64,000 nt of DNA from Competibacter_A sp037045685 (GTDB taxonomy: Bacteria; Pseudomonadota; Gammaproteobacteria; Competibacterales; Competibacteraceae): assembly GCA_037045685.1 (NCBI GenBank), contig JBAOII010000030.1, forward strand, positions 124,001 to 188,000, written 5' to 3'. The notes below the pieces were generated by a model that worked only from the letters and a program-made list of their open reading frames with translations, did no database searches and had not been told where the DNA came from. Made by a program: the position numbers and the translations under genes. The first letter of the stretch is position 1; each line of letters starts with the position of its first letter. Positions 1-8,018 of this stretch are shown one piece after another.

Positions 1-1029
1 AGCCTCGCGCAGCATGGTCTCGGTGGTCGGCCAGTCCGCGCAGGCGTCGGTGACCGACACGCCGTATTTGAGCTGGCTGCGGTCGGCGGGGATGGACTGG
101 CTGCCCCAGCCCAGATTGCTCTCGATCATCAGGCCGACGATGGACCGGTTGCCTTCCAGAACCTGATGCACGCAGTCGCGCATCACCAAGGGCTGCATCG
201 CCGGATCCTTGAAGGAGTTGGCGTGGCTGCAATCCACCACGATGTTGACCGGCAACTTTTTCTCGCGCAGGGCTTTTTCGCACAGGGCGATGGAGACCGA
301 ATCGTAGTTGGGCCGGTCGCCGCCGCGCAGCACCATGTGGCCGTAGCGGTTGCCGGTGGTGCGGATGATCGCCGACCGGCCGAACTGGTCGATCCCCAGG
401 AAGCTGTGGGGGCGAGCGGCCGATTGCAGGGCGTTGATCGCCACTTCCAGGCTGCCGTTGGTGCCGTTCTTGAAGCCGACCGGGGTGGATAGGCCGCTGG
501 CGATTTCGCGATGGGTCTGCGATTCGGTGGTGCGGGCGCCGATGGCGGTCCAGGCGATCAGGTCGGAAATGTACTGGGGGCTGATCGGATCGAGCGCCTC
601 GGTGCCGGCGGGCAGGCCCATTTCCGCCAGTTCCAGCAACAGGCCGCGAGCGACCTGCAAGCCTTCCTCGATGTGGAAGGAGTCGTCCATGCGCGGATCG
701 TTGATCAGACCCTTCCAGCCGACCGTGGTGCGCGGCTTCTCGAAATACACCCGCATGATGACGAACAGGGTATCGCCGACTTCGTCGGCCAGCGCCTTCA
801 ACCGCCGGGCGTAGTCGCGGGCCGCTTCGACATCGTGGATGGAGCAGGGGCCGACCACCGCGAACAGCCGGTGATCCTGCCGGTCGAGAATGCGCTGCAC
901 GGTCTGGCGGCCATCGAGCACCGTGGTTTCGGCGCTGTCGGTCATCGGTAGCCGCTGTTTGATTTCCTCGGGCGTGAGCAGCACGTCTTGAGCGGCGACG
1001 TTGACGTTGTTGATCAGATTCGGGTGCAT
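1..1029 (-). CDS. aroG: 3-deoxy-7-phosphoheptulonate (DAHP) synthase, class I, 3' end outside the window
   Basis: Catalyses condensation of phosphoenolpyruvate and erythrose 4-phosphate, the first step of the shikimate pathway, in the cytosol. Reading the minus strand from the ATG at 1029 gives 343 codons still open at the window edge; the family is about 350 residues, so only the last few are missing. Visible class I signatures are VVGPCSIHD near residue 58, KPRTTVGWKG near 100, GFKNGTNGS near 190 and the metal/substrate segment DCSHANSFKDP near 270. The N-terminal extension that normally forms the allosteric aromatic-amino-acid site is present, but I cannot tell which amino acid inhibits it. 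It follows the fis-HAD genes on the same strand after about 150 bases. Confidence 0.95.
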   Translation of the reverse strand, partial: MHPNLINNVNVAAQDVLLTPEEIKQRLPMTDSAETTVLDGRQTVQRILDRQDHRLFAVVGPCSIHDVEAARDYARRLKALADEVGDTLFVIMRVYFEKPRTTVGWKGLINDPRMDDSFHIEEGLQVARGLLLELAEMGLPAGTEALDPISPQYISDLIAWTAIGARTTESQTHREIASGLSTPVGFKNGTNGSLEVAINALQSAARPHSFLGIDQFGRSAIIRTTGNRYGHMVLRGGDRPNYDSVSIALCEKALREKKLPVNIVVDCSHANSFKDPAMQPLVMRDCVHQVLEGNRSIVGLMIESNLGWGSQSIPADRSQLKYGVSVTDACADWPTTETMLREA

Positions 1030-1180
1030 GGGTATTCCTGCGGACAGTTGCAAAAGACGAAGCCCGGCGAGACGGGCGAAATCGGAAAGGGACCCATAAT
1101 AGTTGAGCGGAACTCTGAGGGAAATGGCCGACCGGAGCGAAGCCGGCATTCCCGCCGCGAACCGGAGCGCGAAACGCGCT

Positions 1181-1846
1181 CTATTCGTCGGTTTCCCGCA
1201 GGCTGATGATCGGCCAGCCGCGCGCCGCCGCGTGTCGGGCCAGCGTCTCGTCGGGGTCGACCGCCACGGGATGCGTGACTTGGTCGAGCAGGGGCAGATC
1301 GTTGCGGGAGTCGCTGTAAAACCAGCTCTCGGCCAGATCGTGGCCGGTGTCCGCCAGCCAGGCCCGCAACCGCTCGACCTTGCCGTGCTGGAAGCAGGGA
1401 ATGCCGAGCGGCCGGCCGGTGTAGCGCCCGTCGATACATTCGACCTCGGTCGCCAGCAGGTTCGATACGCCCAGACGTTCGGCGATGGGCGCGGTGATGA
1501 AGCTGTTGGTGGCCGTGATGATCAGCAGCGTGTCGCCGTCGGCCCGGTGCCGCTCCAGCAGAGCGATGGCCTTGGGCAGGATGATCGGCTCAATTTTTTC
1601 GGCGAGAAATTGCGCCCGCCAGTCCAGCAAGCGCGCCGGCGGATGCTCGGTCAGGGGCCGCAGCATGAACGCCAGAAATTCGTGAATGTCCAGCGTGCCC
1701 GCCCGGTAGGCGTCGTAAAAGCGCCGGTTCTCGCGCTCGTAGAATTCGCCGTCCACCAGTCCTTGCTCGACCAGGAACTGGCCCCACAAATAATCGCTGT
1801 CGTCGCCCAGCAGGGTGTTGTCGAGATCGAAAATCGCCAGGCTCAT
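1181..1846 (-). CDS. HAD-superfamily phosphatase (subfamily IB, SerB-like)
   Basis: A 221-residue soluble hydrolase. The N-terminal nucleophile motif DLDNTLLG (first Asp at about residue 7) is the HAD motif I; TATNSF near residue 112 is motif II with its Thr/Ser; the lysine of motif III lies in FQHGKVERL; SDSRNDLP near 183 is the acidic motif IV. The large cap insert between motifs I and II is typical of subfamily IB, which includes phosphoserine phosphatase and lipid-phosphate phosphatases. The ATG overlaps the stop of fis by four bases (ATGA), so the two are probably co-translated. Substrate cannot be read from sequence; phosphoserine or a related small phosphate ester is a family-level guess. 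Confidence 0.85.
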   Translation of the reverse strand: MSLAIFDLDNTLLGDDSDYLWGQFLVEQGLVDGEFYERENRRFYDAYRAGTLDIHEFLAFMLRPLTEHPPARLLDWRAQFLAEKIEPIILPKAIALLERHRADGDTLLIITATNSFITAPIAERLGVSNLLATEVECIDGRYTGRPLGIPCFQHGKVERLRAWLADTGHDLAESWFYSDSRNDLPLLDQVTHPVAVDPDETLARHAAARGWPIISLRETDE

Positions 1847-2142
1847 GCCTTCTCCACGCTATTCGCGGATTTGTCGAGACCGTATTGCCGGAGTTTTTTG
1901 CGCAGCGTGCCGCGATTGAGGCCGAGAATCGCGGCGGCCTTGGTCTGATTGCCGCCGGTGAACCGCATCACGATTTCCAGCAGCGGAGGTTCGACTTCGC
2001 GCTGCACCAGATCGTACAGGTTGCTGGGCGCTTGCCCGCCGAGATTGTGAAAATAGATGCGCAAGGTTTCATGGACGTGCTCGCGCAACGGAGTGGCGGG
2101 CAGCAGATCGACCGGAGGGTCGGGATTATGAGGAATGTTCAT
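1843..2142 (-). CDS. fis: Fis, nucleoid-associated DNA-bending protein
   Basis: A 99-residue protein that bends DNA, activates stable-RNA promoters and organises the nucleoid in growing cells. The C-terminal helix-turn-helix is clear: GGNQTKAAAILGLNRGTLRK at about residues 64-83, followed by KLRQYGL, close to enterobacterial Fis. The upstream part, which forms the beta-hairpin arms and dimer core, is less conserved (ETLRIYFHNLGG). Fis follows dusB with a four-base ATGA overlap, the same prmA-dusB-fis arrangement known from E. coli, which supports both the name and the start. The next gene, a HAD phosphatase, again overlaps by four bases. Confidence 0.95.
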   Translation of the reverse strand: MNIPHNPDPPVDLLPATPLREHVHETLRIYFHNLGGQAPSNLYDLVQREVEPPLLEIVMRFTGGNQTKAAAILGLNRGTLRKKLRQYGLDKSANSVEKA

Positions 2143-3125
2143 GCGGCTCGCCGCTCCTTGTTCGCCAGATGCCCCAGGAAATCGCGGGCCAGCGTTATCT
2201 GTTCACGGGAATGTTCGATCGAATTGATCCGAGCGCGAAACTCGGCGCCTGCCGCCCAACCCTGGCTGTACCAAGCCAGATGCTTGCGGGCGATGCGGAC
2301 GCCGGCGGTTTCGCCGTAAAAAACGTGGAGGCTTTCCAGGTGGGCCACGACCCACCGGCCGATTTCTGCGACGGTCGGCGGCGGCAAGCGCTGGCCGGTC
2401 GCCAGAAAGTGGGCGATTTCGCGGAAAATCCAGGGCCGGCCTTGAGCGGCCCGGCCGATCATGACCGCATCGGCGCCGGTGTGGTCGAGCGCCCAGCGGG
2501 CTTTCTCGGGACCGTCGATGTCGCCGTTGGCGATGACCGGGATAGCCACCGCCCGCTTGATGGCGCGGATGGCGGCGTAGTCCACCGATCCGGTGTAACC
2601 GCAAGCGCGGGTGCGGCCGTGCACGGTCAGCGCCCGGACCCCGGCCCGCTCGGCGATGCGGGCGATGGCGACGCCGTTGCGGTGGCTCGCGTCCCAGCCG
2701 GTGCGAATCTTCAGGGTGACCGGCGCCGATACCGCGCCGACCACCGCGTCCAGAATGCGTCCGACCAGCGCCTCGTCGCGCAGCAGCGCCGCCCCGGCCA
2801 GCGTCCCGCAGACTTTCTTGGCCGGGCAACCCATGTTGATGTCGATGATCTGGGCGCCGCGCTCGACGTTCCGGCGGGCGGCCTCGGCCATGGCGCGCGG
2901 GTCGGTGCCGAGAATTTGGACGCTGCGCGGTTCGGGTTCGCCGGCATGATCGAGCCGCAACCGGGTCTTGCGGCTGTCCCAGAGCCGGCTATCGGCGCTG
3001 ACCATCTCCGAAACCGCCAGACCGGCGCCCAACCGCCGGCACAGCAGCCGGAACGGCCGGTCGCTGACGCCGGCCATCGGCGCCAGAAACACGGGGGGAT
3101 CGAGGAAATAGGGGCCGATCTGCAT
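2139..3125 (-). CDS. dusB: tRNA-dihydrouridine synthase B
   Basis: An FMN- and NADPH-dependent enzyme that reduces uridine to dihydrouridine in the tRNA D-loop; E. coli DusB acts on U17. The 328-residue TIM-barrel protein starts with LAPMAGVSDRPFR (FMN-binding first strand), carries INMGCPAKKVC near residue 97 with the catalytic cysteine of the GCP motif, then LKIRTGWD, the HGRTR segment near 170 and VIANGDI near 197, all diagnostic of Dus proteins. The C-terminal helical domain is present. The name DusB rather than DusA/C rests on its position between prmA and fis. The ATG at 3125 is the first in frame with the family N-terminus. Confidence 0.95.
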   Translation of the reverse strand: MQIGPYFLDPPVFLAPMAGVSDRPFRLLCRRLGAGLAVSEMVSADSRLWDSRKTRLRLDHAGEPEPRSVQILGTDPRAMAEAARRNVERGAQIIDINMGCPAKKVCGTLAGAALLRDEALVGRILDAVVGAVSAPVTLKIRTGWDASHRNGVAIARIAERAGVRALTVHGRTRACGYTGSVDYAAIRAIKRAVAIPVIANGDIDGPEKARWALDHTGADAVMIGRAAQGRPWIFREIAHFLATGQRLPPPTVAEIGRWVVAHLESLHVFYGETAGVRIARKHLAWYSQGWAAGAEFRARINSIEHSREQITLARDFLGHLANKERRAA

Positions 3126-3256
3126 CGAAAAATCGTGAGGGAAGCGGGGGCGTCAGCCGATTGGTTTGTTGGATGAGTGGTTGTGTTGCCGGATCGCTTC
3201 GGCGCGCTCATGGTAAGGTTTGGTCGAGGCGAACGCGACAGGATCGCGCATCGATT

Positions 3257-4156
3257 CTACCGGCGCGTCCCTTCCAGCAGCACCCAATCCTCGCGCCGCC
3301 GGGGCGGATCGAACGCGAAATCGCGACTAAACACCGCTTGGACGACATCCGCGTGCTGTTCGAGGATGCCGGATAAAGCCAGCCGTCCACCCGGTTTGAC
3401 GCGCTGCCCGAATTCCGGCGCCAGTCGCACCAGCACCCCGGCCAAGATGTTGGCCAGCAGAACGTCCACCCGCAGGCTCGTCGGCAGTTCCGCCGGGTGA
3501 AACAGTTCGATGCGATCCTCGACCTCATTTTCCGAGGCGTTATCGTCGCTGGCCAACAGCGCCTGCGGGTCGATATCTACCGCCCAGACCCGTTTCGCGC
3601 CCAGTTTCGCGGCGGCGATAGCCAGGATTCCCGAACCGCAACCGTAATCCAGCACGGATTTACCGGCCAGATCCGCGCCGTCCAGCCAGTCCAGGCACAG
3701 CGCCGTGGTCGGGTGGGTGCCGGTGCCGAAGGCGAGTCCGGGATCGAGCCGGATGTTGACCGCCGCCGGCTCGGGCGGATCGCAGTGGGTCGGGCAGATC
3801 CACAGCCGTCGGCCGAAGCGCATGGGATGAAAGTTGTCCATCCAGGCCCGCACCCAGTCGCGCTCCTCCAGTGCGGTCAGCCGGCATTCGGGGAGGATCG
3901 GCGCGCGCAGGAACCGCCGCAATTGACCCTTCACCACTTCGATGTCGGTCTGCGCGTCGAACAGCCCGGTCACGCGGGTATGCGCCCACAGCGGCGTCTC
4001 GCCGGGCGCCGGTTCCAGCACCGGCTGATCGCCGGCATCCGCCAGCGTCACCGCCAGCGCGCCGGCCAGCAACAGCGCATCTTCCAACTGTTCTGGAGCG
4101 TGATCGATGGCTTCGAGAGTCAGTTGCAGCCACGGGGCGGTCGCGTCGTCGCGCAT
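3257..4156 (-). CDS. prmA: Ribosomal protein L11 methyltransferase
   Basis: Trimethylates ribosomal protein L11 at several lysines and at its N-terminus, using S-adenosylmethionine. The 299-residue protein has the N-terminal substrate-recognition domain (residues about 1-100), the linker motif RDWVRAWMDNFHPMRFG, the GTGTHPTT segment and the methyltransferase core with SAM motif DYGCGSGILAIAAAKLGA near residue 171 and LLANILAGVL near 235. It is followed after about 130 bases by dusB and fis on the same strand, so it is probably the first gene of that transcription unit. ATG at 4156 matches the expected start of the family. Confidence 0.95.
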   Translation of the reverse strand: MRDDATAPWLQLTLEAIDHAPEQLEDALLLAGALAVTLADAGDQPVLEPAPGETPLWAHTRVTGLFDAQTDIEVVKGQLRRFLRAPILPECRLTALEERDWVRAWMDNFHPMRFGRRLWICPTHCDPPEPAAVNIRLDPGLAFGTGTHPTTALCLDWLDGADLAGKSVLDYGCGSGILAIAAAKLGAKRVWAVDIDPQALLASDDNASENEVEDRIELFHPAELPTSLRVDVLLANILAGVLVRLAPEFGQRVKPGGRLALSGILEQHADVVQAVFSRDFAFDPPRRREDWVLLEGTRR

Positions 4157-4606
4157 GGAGTGAATATCCTTACAGGGATTCGGTGCATAGAGCTTAGCGC
4201 ATCCGTTCGCGAACCACCGCGATTCGGTTGCGCGGCCGCGGTCAGCGGGTCCCGAGCAACTGTTCCAGATCTGGTGGCTTTATTGGCTTCAAGAAATTGA
4301 TAAATATCGATTTATCTGGGTCGATATCGGGATTGATACTCTGCCGTATACCCAAGAATTTCGCCGTTTGACCATTGATGGTAGCAGGTAGGTTAAAAAT
4401 CCGCCTATTTGGCGGCAAGGATGCGGTAGCGGTCGAACACGGTCGCACCGCCAAGGCGGAACCTGATTTCGGCCGGATACCGCCTCAAAGCCAGTGATTC
4501 AGCGGCTTTCGGCCGGACATTTCCAGCAGCAGTCTGAGGCGATTGCGGCGGGTGATACCCGAAATTAGGGTCGGTATGTTGCGCGTCCTGTAAGGCAAGA
4601 ACAGGC
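4157..4606. other. Intergenic stretch with no confident gene
   Basis: About 450 bases between prmA and the next minus-strand gene, of lower GC than its surroundings. A short minus-strand reading frame (4242-4454, 70 codons) ends in FLKPIKPPDLEQLL, which resembles the last strand and helix of a response-regulator receiver domain (the conserved Lys-Pro). It lacks everything upstream of that, so at most it is a decayed fragment. No RNA gene or strong terminator was recognised. Confidence 0.4.
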
Positions 4607-5209
4607 TCAATCTGTGTCAGAGTCATCTGAGCCAGAATCATCTGAGCCAGAATCATCTGTGTCAGACTCACCCATCATGATGTAAGGAAGTCCCTCGATG
4701 AAATTTTCAAGGGCATCGCTTTTATCCTCTTTTATGCCTACGAAGTGGTCGCTGCCCCACAGGAGCAAGCAACCAGCGCTCTCGTGTGCACATGCGTTTT
4801 GCACATTGGTAACTTTCTTAAAATTCTCAGCAATAGCCGTATGTCGTACTTTAAACCTATCCGGAAACCTCGCCATAGAACGATGATCTGCAGCGTATAC
4901 AGGAATGTTATTAACTAACGCAGTGGCAATAACTTGGGCTTGAGTTATTGAGCAGTCAAATTCGCCGCCGTTCGGTGCAGCTCTTACGATTTCTGCGAAA
5001 GGGCGTCCCTCCTCCACAAGTTCTTTGGCTTTTGCTATAAGAGGAATATGCTGGTCAGTGAGTTCCACGAAAAGATGCTTAACCAGACCGGGTTGACCAA
5101 GAAGTTGAATCACCAAGGTTCTACCATCTGGTTTGGTATGATCTTCACCAATGCCAAGGGCTCCACTTTGAAGTAAGGCCCGCGCCTCATTTTTTTCGCG
5201 TTTCGGCAT
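4607..5209 (-). CDS. Uncharacterised protein, possible TIKI/ChaN-like fold, with acidic repeat tail
   Basis: A 200-residue soluble protein without signal peptide or membrane segments. Near residue 21 it has GEDHTKPDGR and much later LLLWGSDHFVGI (about residue 150). A GExH motif early and a Gx-[D/A]-H-hydrophobic-G motif late is the pattern of the TIKI/ChaN/EreA superfamily, whose members include metal-dependent proteases and toxin domains; this assignment is by eye only. Between them lies IPVYAADHRSMARF, again similar to the middle of such folds. The last 20 residues are an Asp/Ser/Gly tail encoded by 15-base tandem repeats. GC is lower than its neighbours, and it stands alone between prmA and accC, suggesting transfer. 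The ribosome-binding site is weak. Confidence 0.6.
   Translation of the reverse strand: MPKREKNEARALLQSGALGIGEDHTKPDGRTLVIQLLGQPGLVKHLFVELTDQHIPLIAKAKELVEEGRPFAEIVRAAPNGGEFDCSITQAQVIATALVNNIPVYAADHRSMARFPDRFKVRHTAIAENFKKVTNVQNACAHESAGCLLLWGSDHFVGIKEDKSDALENFIEGLPYIMMGESDTDDSGSDDSGSDDSDTD
4611..4667 (-). repeat. 15-base tandem repeat encoding the acidic tail
   Basis: About four units of 15 bases; two are identical (4623-4637 and 4638-4652) and the outer two differ by a few bases. The unit length is a multiple of three, so changes in copy number would lengthen or shorten the DSGSD tail of the protein without a frameshift. Confidence 0.8.
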
Positions 5210-5613
5210 TTTAGAAGACCCTTAATGTTAATTGAGCAAACATCGCACGACCAAGCCGTGAGCTTTTCTCCAGATTGGCGGCCTGCTGGTGTTCGCCCGG
5301 GCGGGATTGCGAACCCAAACCAGACAACCCAGTAACGCCGATGCCGTCGCTGTGGCTGCCTTGCGGCGGCTGCGCCAAGACTCCGCCGACCTATTTCAAA
5401 GCAAGCCGGCTCACGCTCGCAATTTATCCGGCATTGCCCAAGAAATCGACCCCAGCATTCGCATTGCTCGCGCCATGACCTCACACGAATTGAGCGCTGT
5501 TGACGCCAACGAGAGGTTTGCTTTACACATGCCCTGCCATTCGGCGGATCGCTGCGGACAAAGGAAAACCTCGATCAGGGTGGAGAAGGGTTCGCCGGAC
5601 CTTGCCGGAAGGG
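5210..5613. other. Intergenic stretch with nothing recognised
   Basis: About 400 bases between the TIKI-like gene and the 3' end of accC. Open frames exist on both strands, but none has a recognisable domain, a ribosome-binding site and plausible composition together. No tRNA, clear terminator or repeat was found. Confidence 0.5.
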
Positions 5614-6957
5614 TTAGGACCTCAGTAGCTGCTTTTCCAGATAGTGAATATCGGTGCCGCCGACGATGAAGCGGGCATCGCCCAGGATGCGCTGGTGCAG
5701 CGGCGCGTTGGTCTTGATGCCCTCGATCACCAGCTCCGCCAGCGCGTTGCGCATCCGGGCAATGGCGGCTTCGCGGGTCTCGCCGTGGGCGATCAGCTTG
5801 CCGATCATCGAATCGTAGTTCGGCGGCACCCGATAGCCGTTATAGATGTGGGAATCGACCCGAATGCCTGGCCCGCCCGGCGCATGGTACTGGGTGATGG
5901 TCCCCGGCGACGGGGCGAAGGTCTCGGGATTTTCGGCGTTGAGCCGGCATTCGAGCGCGTGGCCGGTGATGCGGATGTCTTTTTGAGCGTAGCCCAGCGG
6001 CTCGCCAGCCGCGATCAACAGTTGCTCCTTGACGATATCCACGCCGGTGATCATCTCGGTGACCGGATGCTCGACCTGCACCCGCGTGTTCATCTCGATA
6101 AAGTAAAACTTGTCGTCCTGATACAGAAACTCGAAAGTGCCCGCGCCTCGATAGCCGATCCGCCGGCAAGCCTCGACGCAGATTTGGCCGATGCGGCGGC
6201 GCTGCTGGGCGGTGATGCCCGGCGCCGGCGCTTCCTCGATGACTTTCTGGTGGCGGCGCTGCATCGAGCAATCGCGCTCGCCGAGATGGATGGCGTTGCC
6301 GTGAGTGTCGGCGAGCACCTGGATTTCGATGTGGCGCGGGTGTTCCAGATACTTTTCCATGTACACGGTCGGATTGCCGAAGGCGGCGTTGGCCTCGCTG
6401 CGGGTCAGATCGATGGTGGTCAGCAGCGCCGCTTCGCCGTGCACCACCCGCATGCCGCGCCCGCCGCCGCCGCCGGCTGCCTTGACGATGATCGGATAGC
6501 CGATCTGGCGGGCCAGTCGCAGGCTTTCCCGGTCGTCGTCGCCCAGCGGGCCGTCGGAACCGGGCACGCAGGGCACGCCGGCTTCCTTCATGGTCTTGAT
6601 GGCCGACACCTTGTCGCCCATCAACCGGATGGTGTCGGGCCGGGGACCGATGAAAATGAAGCCGCTCTGTTCGACCCGCTCGGCGAAATCGGCGTTCTCG
6701 GACAGGAAGCCGTAGCCGGGATGGATCGCCACCGCGTCGGTGACCTCGGCCGCGCTGATCAGCGCCGGCATGTTCAGGTAACTCTCGGCGGCGGGCGGGG
6801 GGCCGATGCAGACCGTTTCGTCGGCCAGGCGGACATGCTTCAAGTCGCGATCCACCGTGGAATGCACGGCCACGGTGCGGATGCCCAGCTCCCGGCAGGC
6901 GCGCAGGATGCGCAGGGCGATTTCCCCGCGATTGGCGATGACGACTTTGTCGAGCAT
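5614..6957 (-). CDS. accC: Biotin carboxylase subunit of acetyl-CoA carboxylase
   Basis: ATP-dependent carboxylation of the biotin on AccB, first half-reaction of malonyl-CoA synthesis for fatty acids. The 447-residue protein begins MLDKVVIANRGEIALRI; a longer frame upstream exists but overlaps accB, and the family start is at 6957. Signatures: HPGYGFLSEN near residue 84, the glycine-rich ATP loop KAAGGGGGRGMR near 160, the active-site region HIEIQVLAD, QKVIEEAP, and FIEMNTRVQVEHPVTE near 288 with the catalytic Glu/Arg. Length equals that of E. coli AccC. It lies seven bases after accB and forms the aroQ-accB-accC operon common in gammaproteobacteria. Confidence 0.97.
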   Translation of the reverse strand: MLDKVVIANRGEIALRILRACRELGIRTVAVHSTVDRDLKHVRLADETVCIGPPPAAESYLNMPALISAAEVTDAVAIHPGYGFLSENADFAERVEQSGFIFIGPRPDTIRLMGDKVSAIKTMKEAGVPCVPGSDGPLGDDDRESLRLARQIGYPIIVKAAGGGGGRGMRVVHGEAALLTTIDLTRSEANAAFGNPTVYMEKYLEHPRHIEIQVLADTHGNAIHLGERDCSMQRRHQKVIEEAPAPGITAQQRRRIGQICVEACRRIGYRGAGTFEFLYQDDKFYFIEMNTRVQVEHPVTEMITGVDIVKEQLLIAAGEPLGYAQKDIRITGHALECRLNAENPETFAPSPGTITQYHAPGGPGIRVDSHIYNGYRVPPNYDSMIGKLIAHGETREAAIARMRNALAELVIEGIKTNAPLHQRILGDARFIVGGTDIHYLEKQLLRS

Positions 6958-6964
6958 GGCCGGC

Positions 6965-7447
6965 TTATTCGATGACCAACAGCGGTTGGTCGTATTCGAC
7001 CGGCTGGCCGTTCTCGACCAGGATGCGGGCGATGGTGCCCGCGTGATCGGCATCGATTTGGTTGAACATTTTCATCGCTTCGATGATGCAAACCGGATCG
7101 CCGATATTGACCGGCTGGCCGATCTCGACGAACGGTTTGGATCCGGGCGCGGCGGAGCGGTAGAACGTGCCGACCATGGGCGCGCGCAATACGTGACCCT
7201 TGATCGCTTCCGGCTCGACCGCCGGCGCGGCGGGTTGCGCGGCCGGCGCCGGAGAAGGGGCGGGCATGGCGGGTTGCGGGCCGTAAGCGGGCGCGGTCCA
7301 CAGCGCTTGCGGCGATACGACCATCGGAGCGCCGCCGAGCGGATGGCGGCTGATGCGGACCGAGTCCTCGCCTTCCTTGATTTCGATTTCGGCGATGCCC
7401 GAAGTTTCGAGCAGCTCGATCAGCTTCTTGATCTTGCGAATGTCCAT
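6965..7447 (-). CDS. accB: Biotin carboxyl carrier protein of acetyl-CoA carboxylase
   Basis: The 160-residue carrier whose lysine is biotinylated and swings between AccC and the carboxyltransferase. The start MDIRKIKKLIELLE is the family's canonical N-terminus and fixes the ATG at 7447 (a second in-frame ATG two codons upstream is possible). A Pro/Ala-rich flexible linker spans about residues 50-80. The C-terminal lipoyl-like domain contains APMVGTFYRS, the thumb region and the biotinylation site IIEAMKMFNQ near residue 125, where the Lys of AMKM is modified. It sits between aroQ and accC with short gaps, so the three genes are co-transcribed. Confidence 0.97.
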   Translation of the reverse strand: MDIRKIKKLIELLETSGIAEIEIKEGEDSVRISRHPLGGAPMVVSPQALWTAPAYGPQPAMPAPSPAPAAQPAAPAVEPEAIKGHVLRAPMVGTFYRSAAPGSKPFVEIGQPVNIGDPVCIIEAMKMFNQIDADHAGTIARILVENGQPVEYDQPLLVIE

Positions 7448-7458
7448 CGGCATGGCGG

Positions 7459-7911
7459 CTACCGGCGTGGCGTGGCGAGGTAATGGTCGGCGGCGCGCAG
7501 CGCCAGCTCGTAGCCTTGCGCGCCCAGTCCGCTGATGACCCCGACAGCGATGTCGGACAGATAGGAATGGTGGCGAAACGGCTCGCGGGCGAACACGTTG
7601 GACAGATGCACCTCGATGAACGGAATACCGACCCCGAGCAGGGCGTCGCGCAACGCCACGCTGGTGTGGGTGAACGCGGCGGGATTGATGACGATGAAAG
7701 CGACGCCTTCGGAACGGGCGGCGTGAATGCGGTCGAGCAGGGCGTGCTCGGCGTTGCTCTGAAAGCAGATGAGTTGGTGCGAACCCAATTCTCGGGCCAA
7801 TTCCGCGCAACGCCGTTCGATGTCGGCCAGGGTGGTGGAACCGTAGACGGCGGGCTCGCGGCTGCCCAGCAGATTCAGGTTCGGTCCATTCAGCAACAAC
7901 AGGTTGGCCAT
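7459..7911 (-). CDS. aroQ: 3-Dehydroquinate dehydratase, type II
   Basis: Removes water from 3-dehydroquinate in the shikimate pathway; the type II enzyme is a small dodecamer-forming protein unrelated to AroD. The 150-residue product starts MANLLLLNGPNLNLLGSREP with the conserved active-site loop containing the catalytic Tyr (AVYGSTT). NPAAFTHTSVALRDAL near residue 77 and IEVHLSNVFAREPFRHHS near 100 are diagnostic, including the catalytic His. An upstream in-frame extension to 7995 exists but does not match the family. Located 11 bases before accB, a common gammaproteobacterial pairing. Confidence 0.96.
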   Translation of the reverse strand: MANLLLLNGPNLNLLGSREPAVYGSTTLADIERRCAELARELGSHQLICFQSNAEHALLDRIHAARSEGVAFIVINPAAFTHTSVALRDALLGVGIPFIEVHLSNVFAREPFRHHSYLSDIAVGVISGLGAQGYELALRAADHYLATPRR

Positions 7912-8018
7912 GGGTCGAGCGGTATCCTTGCCAGTCAAGAGGGCGCGATTCTGCATGAACCACGGTGGCGTGTCCAGCCGCAAGCATCGTCTCAAATCCA
8001 GTAACCTCCCCGACCCGA

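Noticed and set aside
4242..4454. Small minus-strand frame ending like a response-regulator receiver domain
   Set aside because: Only the last 15 residues resemble a receiver; no Asp, Thr or start region is present, and no ribosome-binding site.
5289..5669. A 126-codon plus-strand frame before accC's 3' end
   Set aside because: Overlaps accC antisense, no similarity, and composition resembles translated non-coding GC-rich DNA.
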